DNA of 64,000 nt. Origin: Trileptium ribeirensis (lineage: Eukaryota; Nematoda; Enoplea; Enoplida; Thoracostomopsidae). Both the position numbers and the translations under genes were made by a program. Positions 1 to 10,810 of this stretch are shown here, one piece after another. The stretch is taken from contig JASANE010005263.1 of the NCBI GenBank assembly GCA_030248225.1, positions 1-64,000 of the forward strand. Direction: 5' to 3'. How positions within the stretch are numbered: the stretch's first letter is position 1; each line of letters begins with the position of its first letter. The notes below the pieces were generated by a model that was not told where the DNA came from, ran no database searches, and saw nothing but the letters and a program-made list of their open reading frames with translations.

Positions 1-2479
1 GCACGATTGTTTAAATTATTGTAAAATTTTTTAACATGTGTTTTAGTCTAAATTTTTATAATATAACTAGAAATAATTTCTAAATTCTAACTTTTCAATT
101 GGTACAGCGCACCCACACATTAAGTGGCTTCTTCATAGAGGGAAGTGCGTCTCCCAGGATTTCCGCTGCTCGTACAAGTATTTTGAGGTGACCTGAAAAA
201 TTATCATTCCAGTAAACCCGGTAATAACCAAATTAACAACTACTCTTGCTTATTTTTTGACTGTTCATGACAAAATCTTAATTAGGATGAAGTGTAGCCT
301 GGATTGGGATAATTATTTTAGTGGCCAAATCATAAATATGAAAAAACAACGATATACTAGTTGTAAAGGCATGATCTTTACGCTTCCTGTGGGTAAATGG
401 ATAACTATAATTATTGAAGCGGAGCGAGCCGAATTTCCAAAATAGGTTTTTTAGCGGCAGAAATCGTAAAAAAATTTGTGTTCTTTTCAGATCAATGCAT
501 ATTCACAAATATTTTTATTTGATCACAAATTCTATCTTGTGCCCGACGCTAAATACGATGACCACGTCGTCCGGACAAAATGGCCCGAAAGATGTCTAAG
601 GTTTCATTTTCTTGAAATTTGGGCATTTATATTTTGCCACCTATATTTCGAGATAAAGGCTTTACGTTGCAAAACGAGACGACTGTACAGAATCCTCTCT
701 ACCCACATAAGAGTTCTAGGTTATGATTTTTTTGTCCGAGCTTTCCGTTTTTGAGCTATGGAGTCAAGATTTCTAAAGACGGATAAAAGTGAAAATTTCA
801 AGTTTTTCTAGTAAGCACGTTTTTTGCTTGTAGGGGGACTGGTGGGATTATAGGGTTATTTAATCAGTTAAACCAGTTGGCTTGATCGTTTTGGTTTTCA
901 TTTGTTTGTTAGAATTTTGTTGCCATATTCGCTCTGTTATTCATCCTACCTGATGCATGTACCGAAATTAATCAGATTTCCCGATTTTCCAATATAGATG
1001 GTTGTAGTTTCGGCGAGATAAGAAGTTTCTTAGTTTTTGCGGTTGCTAAATACGGTACAAGTAATTGCTATCTGCTTGGTATGCATCAACCCCCCCCCCC
1101 TCTAAGGGCATTATATACTACGTAAAAATCACTCTTTAAGTTATAATTTTTCTTAAATTCTCCTGATGTTATAAACTTCAAAATTTTCCGTCTTTTTGAT
1201 CATTGGAAGAAGAAATAAAAGCGTTCTGCGGTTTTGTTGTGTGACGCAAAATAACCGTACCACTTGTGACTGAACTACATTTTTGGCGTGTTCTTGGTGA
1301 TTATTGAACAACTGAAGGACTTAAGGGGGGTTTAAGGAAGAAATTCTAGCGGGCTTAAAGAAAAGAATTTGGTATCACGAATTCGCCAATGAAGGCAGAA
1401 ATAACTACAATGGCCCGGTTCTTTCTGCTTTGCGAGTTACTAGGATTGATTTGTTATTTTCCTATTTGAAATACAAATCCCAGTCTATTTGCACTAAGTT
1501 GAGCTTCTGTCAAAAATGTTTTGAAGTTCGATTTTTGTTTGTAGGGTTGGGGTTCGGTTTGTACTTAGAACATTGTCTCCATAAATTAATTTGGAGCCTA
1601 AATAGAAAATGCTGCCCTCAATTAATTATGTGGCCAACAAAATTTTTGCTAAACACAATAATGCAGTCGTATGATCTAGGTAGTTGCAGGGAGAAAATGA
1701 AAATTCTTTCCCATTGTATTTAATGTATGTGTTGTACTAAAAGCAGTAATGATGTCAGAGGGAAGCATTTTACTTTGGAAACTCTAAAACGGTGTAGTCC
1801 TGATGGTTACCGGTTTTGTGGGTACAATTTCGAGAAAATACAAAAGTGTTTAAGCCCACGTGGAAAGTATAGTCCATGGCATACTAGAAGTCTTAACTCA
1901 AGATTTATATGATATAATGGTTTGAATGCCGCCACGCAGTTCGCAATTCTTGTCCTCATCTTTGTTTGGGATGTAAACAGCAAACAAAATCAAATTGTAT
2001 CACGCTGAATATATGAGATTTGGCTTAATTTAAAATCTCCTTCCGAATATTACTGTTGGAAGTGCGACTAGACAAAATCCGAAATGTTTTTCATATAATT
2101 ACATTATCAAACAATATTAGGCAGAAGTACTTTTACATTTGGCCATGTCAACTAGGGGATATCATTTAAACGGCGTTTAGCATATTAAAATTGTGATTGA
2201 ACATTTAAAGATGTACGAAATGATTGTCTACAAACATATATAAACAATACATACATAGAAAACACGTTGTCTGGAACATTACACTAACAATGTTCAAATG
2301 GTTTCGCAATAATTTCGAATAGTGCTTAGACGAATTTAAAATAAGAGCTTAAATTTCAACCAATGTTAAAATTTTTTGATCAAGCATCATACAAACATCA
2401 CTCGATTCTGACGACTAGTGCAGGTTGTGATTTCCAAGACCTTATTGTATATTTATTTCTGTGCTACTTTTGCTTTCAG

Positions 2480-2633
2480 GACTGGACATCTGGAATCAAA
2501 TAGAGCTTGTGGGCGACAATTTTTTTTTCACTTACGTGGTGAGATAAAAGGACCACCCGACACGCCGTACGAAGGCGGAACGTTTTTGATAGACGTCGAA
2601 ATACCACAGTCCTATCCCTTTCATCCTCCCAAG
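2480..2633 (+). pseudogene. UBE2K: Frameshifted mirror copy of UBE2K exon 2
   Basis: This is the left-arm counterpart of 18,997-19,149, with the same acceptor and donor. It differs by two indels: one G is lost where the intact copy has AAAGTAG, and the T run after GACAA has nine T instead of seven. The net change is +1 base (154 bp), so the reading frame is broken between the two sites and remains shifted after them. I see no base substitution in the exon. Both changes affect short or homopolymer runs, so sequencing error in this arm is as likely as true pseudogenisation. Confidence 0.85.
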
Positions 2634-3609
2634 GTTTGTGTTTGTATATACATTTTTTTAAACTGTTTTACTCGTCCAACGCATCTCGAGCAGCACAAGC
2701 TGTCACCCTTTAGCATTTGCTAAAGTTGTTCAACGAAATCTGAAATTAAAAATTTTTCATGTTTGCACATATTTATTTACTGCCTGTTGACCAATACTTC
2801 GAAAGCCTGGTATTGACGATTGTATGATTTACGGTTACGAATCAGCTTTTTGCTACCCTTTCCTATGCCTAGCGCGTCCGATGAACAGTAGGGCCATATT
2901 CTTATTGGTTCTTGTGTGTATTTGTTTTGTCAGGAATTTTTCCGTTGTATCGTATGGGATTGGAGAAATTTTGGAAGTTATACACTACATGGGCACAATT
3001 TTTATGAGAACTCCAAAAAAATTACATCGTCTAACCAAAAGGTGGTTAACCCCCGCTGGGTCCCGCCTGAGAAACTTGTATATAGAAGAATATTGCCAAC
3101 GAATGCTGTACCCCTAACACTTTATTGGAAATATTTGCTGATGACGCATTATTTTAGCGAAAACAACTTTTCAAGTGTCAGCAAAGTTTGCTGACTAACA
3201 CTGTGGTGTTCCGTTGGCTTATGTTCAGTAGACTAAAGCGGGCGGCGTCAGTTTGCGGCTGGTGCCTAAAATATGAAGATGTACGTAACGGATTACTGTT
3301 GGATCGTTGCCAGACTGATTAGTTCTTACCACGGCCTAATGCACATACATTTACGGGTTTTTGGAAAACGACCGCCGTAGGAATTAACCCAGGAACAATG
3401 GTCCGGAATGAACCTGGAGCCCCTTTTGTGTACCAGTGCATGTTTATCAGCGCAAGCTACCGATGTCTTATCCCGTACCAGTTTAGGTCGTGTGTCCAAG
3501 TAACCGTACGAGGGAACTGATCGTATGGATCAATGCGATGGATCTACTCTGAAGGTGTTATGTACTGTTTGCCTTCTACCTCTATTATGAACTGTCACCT
3601 TCACACATA

Positions 3610-3860
3610 CATTGTGCTGCTATTTGTGCCTGGTACCGTACCATTGTTACATGAATAATTGCATGTATACGTATGTATTATACCATTGTTATACTTATAT
3701 CATACCTTTGCCATTGTTATAGTTGTATCGTACCGTTACCATGTACCGTATAATGCCATTGTTGGCATGAAGGCATGGTTATAGTATTTTATGAAATTGA
3801 TTGTACTTTTACTGGCGTATATAATTGTCATAAATGTGTTGTATCATTGTTACTATGCTG
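3610..3860 (+). repeat. Degenerate ACCATTGTTAY repeat, left arm
   Basis: Short variable units built on TACCATTGTTAT/ACCGTACCATTGTTAC recur many times with interruptions. No coding potential is visible. The mirror lies at about 17,760-18,050 in the right arm. Similar TTGTTGTGATTG-type sequence reappears near 5,100-5,240. Confidence 0.6.
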
Positions 3861-4026
3861 GCCTGTCCACAGCCCTCCCGAAAAGTGAGAGAACATGGGG
3901 GCCCCCATGTCCATTCTGGGGGGAAAATTAAAAGCGGGAAGGGGGATAAATTTTGCTTAAAAATGCTAATTATTTCTATATTTTCACGCACTTTTACTAC
4001 TGTAAATGTATTTTCAAGCTAAAAAA

Positions 4027-4881
4027 CGATGAGCGAGTGGAACAGAACTTTTCAATTTTGGCTCTGGAGGGGGTGAAGATTTCCTGTCTGTGTGTGTCTG
4101 TGTGTGTCTGTCGCACCTGGGATCTCGATAAAGGTTGGGCGGATTTTGATGCAAGATAGCCCATTCGAACCGCAATGGTCGATTTAGGTGTAGTGACGGA
4201 GCCTGATTTTTGAATTTTTTCCCGTGGGAAAAGTTATGAGGCAAAATGAGGTCATTTTGGCCCATTTTTCGGGCACCCCTCCAGTTTTTGCGACCTTTCT
4301 TAATAAGTAAACGGGGTATCCGCAAACTAATAGGCCTATTCCATGTAGTTTTACTAGAGCCTTCCAATGATATATAACAAGTTTTTGAATTACTTACCCA
4401 TCCGGAGTCTGTAAGCTTATAGTTGGCGCCAATTTCATATTTGGTGAAAAGTCGTGGAAAATGCACCTAAATGTGTGTTTTTGTTGCTTTTACTGTCTTA
4501 TATGGGGTTTTCTTGGCCAACAAGCTCATTGCGAGTGTCAAAAATATTGTGTGGCAAATATTTTTCACACTTCTGCTTCATACTTGGTATGGAAAATGAG
4601 ATTTTTCTCAAGTGTCGGTTTGAATTCTTTAACGTTCTTTTCACGGTCAATTTAGGGTTTTATTGAATTATTAAATTGTTAGTTCATTGCTTTTGTACTC
4701 GTTGTTTGATGTTTTGTCTACTGCATACGTTGGCTATCAAAAGAGGGTGGCGTAACTATGACTCATCACTCACGGTTTATATAATGCTGCACCTGCGTAC
4801 TGTGTGTAGGCTTTGTTTGTGTGTGCTTTCTACAACAGACTTCGGGGGATTTTTCTCACCACCCGAATTCTGGCTCGCAAG
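4027..4881 (+). mobile_element. Dispersed ~0.87 kb TIR element, left-arm copy
   Basis: This is one of three copies in the window (others at 16,580-17,596 minus and 46,188-47,057 plus). Shared landmarks are GAGCGAGTGGAA at the start, a TGTGTGTCTGT tract followed by GTCGCACCTG, GGTTGGGCGGATTTTGATGCA, CCCATTTTTCGGGCACCCC, and an end with CACCCGAATTCTGGCTCGC. The reading frames inside it are short, broken and not conserved between copies, so I treat it as non-autonomous. This copy has a single hybrid 172-bp internal unit where the other arm has two. Confidence 0.7.
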
Positions 4882-5939
4882 CTTAGTTTAGCATTATAAA
4901 TATAAGTTGATTTATATTTTGGAGAAAACCGTAAATTTCCAGACATAAAAAATTTTTGAGTTGGTTGAACATCGGGGTTTCGGCAGAGTGAGGGGCCTAG
5001 TAATCGCCCACTATGATAGGTCAGACTATGGTTGCGATAAAGGCACACTTCCATGTATCTCTTGCTGTAATCGTGATTGTACCATTCTTGCCATATATAT
5101 GATTGCATTGTTGTGATTGTATGAGTTCAACATATCCTGGTTGTAGGTTGTTGCCATTTGTTTTTTATTGTTGAGTTGATATTGTGCCAGTCTTGCGAAA
5201 ATTTTATGATCTTTGTAATATTTGTATCAATTGTTGATTTGTTGCTGGTTGATCGGGTTGGGTGAGGTATCTTTTCGTACCTCACTGGTCCCGACCCACA
5301 GTATTTTATCCGTTGATATTGGTCGTAAATGTAATAAATAATCTTATATGTGTGCCGTCGAGGCCTATATAACCGTCGGGTTTGATGAGGTATTCTGGGA
5401 TATCTTACTATTTTTGGCCCATGAGTTATTGAAAGTATGGTGCGAAGCCGAGGCGATCAAAGCTATAGTATTTGTAAAATTTGTCTTTTATCGAATTTAA
5501 CCGTTGTTGGAGTTTACCAAAATACACTGGAAATTTGTAAAAATAAACAAAATATCTGCTACCAGTGCTCATTTTCAATGGCTAAGTTATTTGACAAAAC
5601 GAGTTTTAAGATGTCAATGCCGACTACTCGGAATTGAGGGACCTTGCCGTTCCCACATATAACTCCGGCAATCCGTTGAGATTAGACCATCCCGTCCCCA
5701 ACGCGAACTTTTCTGGTAATGTTACTTGTCTTTTCAATGAGACTGTTCCCGTGGAAATCCGATTGAGATCCACAGACTTATTAAAGAGCTAGCCAGGAGC
5801 ACCGCTGGAAATTGGATAAATAACAATAATTAAAATTAGGTAATTATTTTATATAATGATTAATTTATATATAAATATTATATTTGCCGTACCATTGGCT
5901 TTTGTTTGAGCCCGGGATGAGCCCGCTGCGGCCACCTTT

Positions 5940-6420
5940 GGGTACAGTACACTCATAAAAATTGAAAGAATTTCTCCGATGGACATATTACCCATCGTTG
6001 TATTACTCATTAAATTCCACATGAAAATATGTTTCGACTAATGAAAAAAAAGCAACCCGAAACCTATCCATGCTCCTAATGTACTATTCTTATATCCATT
6101 TATCTATTTTTAGTACATTTTTGACTTAAATAATTTTTTCACGATTATTTTTACAAAATAAGGAAACGTAATTGCATAGCTAGATAAAATTTACACTACC
6201 TCCAACTGCAAAAGATTGGCCTACATTTCATGCACGCTTTTGTCGGGTACAGAGTATTTGTGGTTTGTGTGGTTCCGGCACGCTAACTGTATTTTTTATA
6301 AAAATTGGGAGAATTTTCTCGATGGACATGTTAACCATCGTTGTATTCCCCCATTTAATCCGACACGAAAATATGTCTCTCAACCACAAAAACCATCCTG
6401 ACCCACCGAAGCCCTAAACT
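5940..6420 (+). repeat. Two diverged tandem units of ~344 bp, left arm
   Basis: The block around CGATGGACATATTACCCATCG (about 5,980) recurs as CGATGGACATGTTAACCATCG (about 6,320). Each is preceded by a TCATAAAAATTG-like sequence and followed by ACACGAAAATATGT-like sequence. The spacing is about 344 bp. The mirror pair is at 15,060-15,520. No open reading frame is shared between the units. Confidence 0.65.
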
Positions 6421-6639
6421 CTCTAATCATTTTATCGTGAATTCAATTAATTCTATTTTTGATGTCAAAATCGGCGTGTCTAGTATTAAAATGCTCGGCT
6501 GAGAAAGCCAACGCCGTATCTGAGGTCCGTTTTGTGCCCAGAATAGGTTAAAGGAATTGGTACCCCATTTTACACCCCCTGTCCCGCGTCTGCTTTCTTT
6601 TCGAAGCCTTGTTTATACAGACGTCTGTCCTATCTACGT

Positions 6640-7245
6640 AAGTAAGTATTTATTGATGTATCGGTCTATAAGTATAATAAGATACATATAGTTTGATTAT
6701 AAAATTTATATTTATATATTTATCAAGCAAATAAGGTTATTTAATATTAAATTTATATAAAAATAAATATTTTATATAAGTATAAGTGTGTTTGTCGTCT
6801 GTATTTATTTTAATATTAAAAATAGTACTAGTAAATTTATGTATATATAATATTTAAGAAAATATTAATAATGGAATCTACAAATTTGTAATTTAATTAA
6901 AATAGTAATTATAAACTTTATATTAAAATTATAAAAAAATATACAATGTCGTACCCGTTGTCTGGCATTGGTATATAGCTATTTTTATTAAAGGTATAAG
7001 AAAATTATATTAATAAATTAATTCAGTAAAGATTAATTATATATTATAATACATAAAATAGTTATAGAAAACTTTTATATCAAAATAATAAAGCAGTATA
7101 ATTTATCTGTCTGTTTATAAGGGAAGAAAAGGTTATCTGTCTGGAGCGTGTTAGGAATAACACATAGCATCTTTATATAGCCAATTTACGTTAATATATT
7201 AATTTAATTTGGATGATTTAATTACTATTTAAATAAAGTTTATAA
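6640..7245 (+). other. Extremely AT-rich intronic block, left arm
   Basis: About 600 bp of nearly pure A/T (many ATATAA, TTTATA and TAATTT words), bounded by GC-richer sequence such as CAGACGTCTGTCC on the left and GTCTGGAGCGTG on the right. No stable coding frame, tRNA-like cloverleaf or mitochondrial gene order is visible. The mirror is at about 14,230-14,835. Confidence 0.6.
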
Positions 7246-7249
7246 AAAT

Positions 7250-10200
7250 CAAAAGCTCAAAAGGTGAAAGCTAATTTCAGCTTAAAATTGGGTAAGAATT
7301 TTTAGGCAGACGGTTAGGCATTAGACCGTCCGGAAAAGTAGGGTAATTCGTCTAGAAAGGAGACGATTTTGTTGACTAAGTTCTTGAAATTACCTAAAGA
7401 TTGCGGAAAGTTTAGATACAGATAGAATTTAATGGAATTTAACGACCGGATTAATCATATTAATTATATCAGAAATGTTCTTTGGACTGGGGCCCTCACC
7501 GGTTTACGGTAGCCGTCTCAACTCATATTTTAATTGGCTGCAATAAGGAGGGACCGGAAGTCCTGTCTGAATTAAATCGTCTTTCTTATTGGTCGAAGAC
7601 TGGAACAGCAGTCGGGATCAGACGTGGACTAAGATTTGCAGTTGAAGCGAAGAGACCGGTCGACTCAACTAAATTTGTTGGATCAATTATTGAATTTCGA
7701 TGAATTATCAAGTCGGGTTTGTGTCCCGTTGGTTTGAAAGTGGGACGATCCCACCCTGAGCTGAAAAATTTTAAAACTCAATTCCTTCCAGGTATTTTGT
7801 TGACGAGTTTACCAGATTCCAGCATAGTCATCAAATGGTTATAGAAATTCTCAAGTTATGAAATAACATTATAATATTCTTTTTTATATCTTATCGGATT
7901 AAATTTTGTTTCGTTGTATATACATGTTTGGTCTACGTTGAAGCACCCGGATTCGTTTGCGCGGTGACCCAAAAGGGCCTGCCCCACTTAAAAGTTTAAT
8001 CGGTTATAACTAAAAATGAATTTTGATGATTTGTATTTAACAAATATAGGCATGTTAGGCCTTCCATTTGCGCTATCGAGCCCGGCAGTCTTGGCCTGTT
8101 CAAAAATTACAATAAATTTAAACCCGAGCAGCGCAAAACCCGATCAGGTTTTTATACAAATTTCAGATTCATACCCAGCTTAGTCAATTTCGTATGTTGA
8201 GCTTTTGGTTTTATTTCGCTGTAGCATTTTTGGCATATTTGAGTTTCCTCTCTTTCTGTTTACTGTCAACGTGGATGCAGCACGACAACTACCGGAATCG
8301 CAGAGCTCCGATGCGCCGTTGCTGCAAATGAAATATCTAATTTACACGAATTTGTAAATTTAATCGCGAACTGCAAAATCTTATGTACTAATTTTAGCGA
8401 CATCGCTGGAGCACTATACTTGATCTGTACAAGGCCCGACGGATCAATTTTAGAAAGAGGACCGGCGACCGGCCGTCAGAAATCAAAATTATAGGTCAAG
8501 ACCAGCCTCTGTGCGAATTTCACAGGCAAAGCTGGTACAATTTAGAAATCAAAATTTTGGGTCTGCCTCACCGTTTTGGCAGATTTGTCAACGAACTTCA
8601 GGTTCGACTGGGGAGCCGAGTGGTTCCAGCAGTAAGAGTATAACTTTGGTAAGGAAACAAGTCTACGGTTGCAATGACCATTCAAAAATGCATGCTTATG
8701 GATCGTAACAGCGTTAGAAATTGCTAAAAGTGAACTAAAATTACTATAGGAATTGAGATGCATGCAAAGTGCCAAATTGATAGTTTTAGAGTGAAAATTT
8801 ACTGATCTTAGGACGCGTCAGGTATGCTTCAAGTTATACGCCGAATCGGATTTTAGTTAGTTAAATAAACTTCTAAACCCCCCATGCCCCGAAAATAATG
8901 TGAAAGTATGCATTCGTATGATATAGGTATACATTCTACATAGAGCTGTCAGTGAAGACAACCTGCTTAAAATGCCGTATTGGGAAGCCTCTGCACTAGT
9001 GCTTCGTTAGCTTAAGAGGGTTCCCGCACTACACTTCTCCGTGCTTAGTATTGACAAGTGATTTGTAAGTAGTAAAATGATTTACTCGTGAGAATTATAG
9101 TTCAGACATGCAAATATTAGTTTAGTTAATTCGGTAAATCTCATTGCTGGTTTAAACTTGATGAAATTCAACGAACCATAGAGCTGTTCGTTACTTTGGC
9201 ATTGGCCTGCTCATGAACTCAACCGTAGCGTTCCTCGTTTTCGAGTGAGGATCAGTAGATTATCCAAAATAGCTAGGTTAAGAAGAATCACATGGGACGA
9301 ACCAGATTTGTCCACACCATGTAGCGTTTGGCACTGGGCCGCCAATTATTGCGATAATCAGAAGTTGTATCACAAACCTTGCATATAGTACACTCGTGAC
9401 CTTTGGATCCCAACCAATCCCTAAGTTACGTTGGAAAATTTTAATAGGACCAGTTGTTAGAGCATTGAGTTAATTTTACGGCCACCTAGATACTAACTGA
9501 GGGCTGAGACAACGCCTCTGCCCCTTAGTCCGTGATAGCCGAATGGTCTAAGACTCTTTAAGTAGATAATATTCAATTTAGCGTAGATCTATTCTCGAAA
9601 CAAGTCGCAGTTATTCTCTCAAATTACTGCCAAAAGTCTCCGTTTTCTGTCTCTCTATGAGTTTTTGTGTAAGAAGTGTTGTGGAAAAACAATAATTTAT
9701 CAATAAGGGCCGAATTTTTAAAAGCTTGGTAAAATTAATACTTAGCAAAGTAACTTAAGTTTCAGTAAAACCTAAAGCTCAAAATATGTGCAATGGTCGT
9801 GAATTAAATGATCAGTATTATATGTATAGTCAGATGATTTTAAAATCATATTAAATTCCGACTTTTGCTTAATGGCCGATACACTTCAGACTTTATTTTG
9901 AAGCGACATTGCAGTTAACGAAAAGAGTGATCTAAAGTTTAGACTGAGCTTCAGTCAGACGAACGAAGTTCCGACCCTACCCTGTTCGGAAAAGCACTGA
10001 TACGCGCAGAAACGAGAACCGCTTAGACAAACGATCCTTTTTTGTTACAGTAGGTAGTTGATGTTTTGTGCATATAGATTGGATGTTTCCGCTGAATCGA
10101 ACGTAAGCTTAGGATCCTTAGTAAACCTATGAACGATAATTCATTCTAATGACCTTCGCTGGATACGGCTCGATCCAGCGCCTTTGTAGAAATACGTAAA

Positions 10201-10636
10201 AATTCGCGCATAAATGTTGCCCGCAAAATAAAATATGTTTTTTCCCACGTTTTGATATGTTAGACTTTATATAAACAACAATGGAAATATTTCCTTGTGA
10301 GTTTGTCTTTAGGAAGATTTTAAAAGTTGGAATATTCAGTAGTAATGTTTTTCTTACCGGGACTTGTAATCCGAGCAATAAGAATCCCGCGCTGCGTAAC
10401 CTGGTTCGCAGTCGTTCCTAGCGTGCATTCATTAATACTGCTACGCATAATATATTTAAAAGCATCGTATAAAATCAGAATTTAATGTAGCATTTAAGAA
10501 TAATTTTTTCTTCGGAATATGGTCATGTTTGGTTCCATTCGTCTGCGCTTGATGAGAGAAAACTACTGGTATGTAATATATTGAAATTTACGCCACAATT
10601 AGAAAGTTGTGAGAGCCCAAGTAACCCTGAGGGCGG
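7250..10636 (+). other. Inner left arm without recognisable genes
   Basis: This is 3.4 kb of mixed-composition sequence. A 73-codon open frame at 7,482-7,703 and a 65-codon frame at 8,511-8,708 exist, but neither gives a recognisable protein. The mirror of the first in the other arm is interrupted, so I do not call genes. UBE2K exon 3 was looked for (HPN and ICLD words) and not found. Confidence 0.6.
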
Positions 10637-10810
10637 AACGTTATAACGTTAGAAAAAGGAACAGCTTAGACGGGGGTTCGGGGCGGGGCGGCAGCCCCGG
10701 TTGCGACTAAGCTTAAGTTTAGTGTGTCTCATATAACGACCTTAGCTTAGGCTAAGACCAAAGCTTAAGCTTAGTATATGCGAGAAACGCCATGGCCTGC
10801 ATTTTATTTT
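10637..10810. mobile_element. Single-copy spacer at the palindrome axis; MITE-like dispersed repeat
   Basis: Arm pairing ends at about 10,636 and 10,811. The spacer opens with a perfect 14-bp palindrome, AACGTTATAACGTT (10,637-10,650), followed by a GC-rich hairpin-prone stretch (GGGGCGGCAGCCCC) and repeated TAAGCTTAAG/CTTAGCTTAG blocks that can fold on themselves. A related sequence lies at about 55,940-56,110, sharing TTATAACGTTAGAAAAA, AACAGCTTAGA, GGGCGGCAGCCC and CTTAGTATAT in the same order. The spacer is therefore a copy of a short non-coding dispersed element, not unique DNA. No terminal inverted repeat or target duplication could be fixed because both edges merge with the arms. Confidence 0.7.

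Larger units (their letters stand above)
1..10636 (+). repeat. Left arm of a ~21.6 kb imperfect inverted repeat
   Basis: Base 1 pairs with base 21,609 (GCACGATTG at 1-9 is the reverse complement of 21,601-21,609), and the pairing can be followed inward to about 10,636/10,811. The arm contains a broken copy of UBE2K exon 2, intronic sequence and several repeats described separately, each with a mirror partner in the other arm. Hand alignment of about 330 bp before exon 2 (2,161-2,479 against 19,150-19,470) gives about nine differences, roughly 3 percent. Other patches, for example near 8,415-8,435, are far more diverged. The arm begins at the window edge about 12 bp short of where the exon 1 splice donor would lie, so the repeat may continue to the left. 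Confidence 0.93.

Noticed and set aside
6640..7245. Nuclear mitochondrial insertion, suggested by extreme AT content
   Set aside because: No mitochondrial protein or tRNA signature could be read in any frame. A plain AT-rich repeat is simpler.
7482..7703. A 73-codon open frame as a possible intronic gene
   Set aside because: No domain is recognisable, and the mirror sequence in the right arm does not keep the frame.
7250..8110. A fragment of mitochondrial or nuclear rRNA
   Set aside because: Some words look rRNA-like (GACCGGTCGAC), but none of the universally conserved rRNA segments appear in order.
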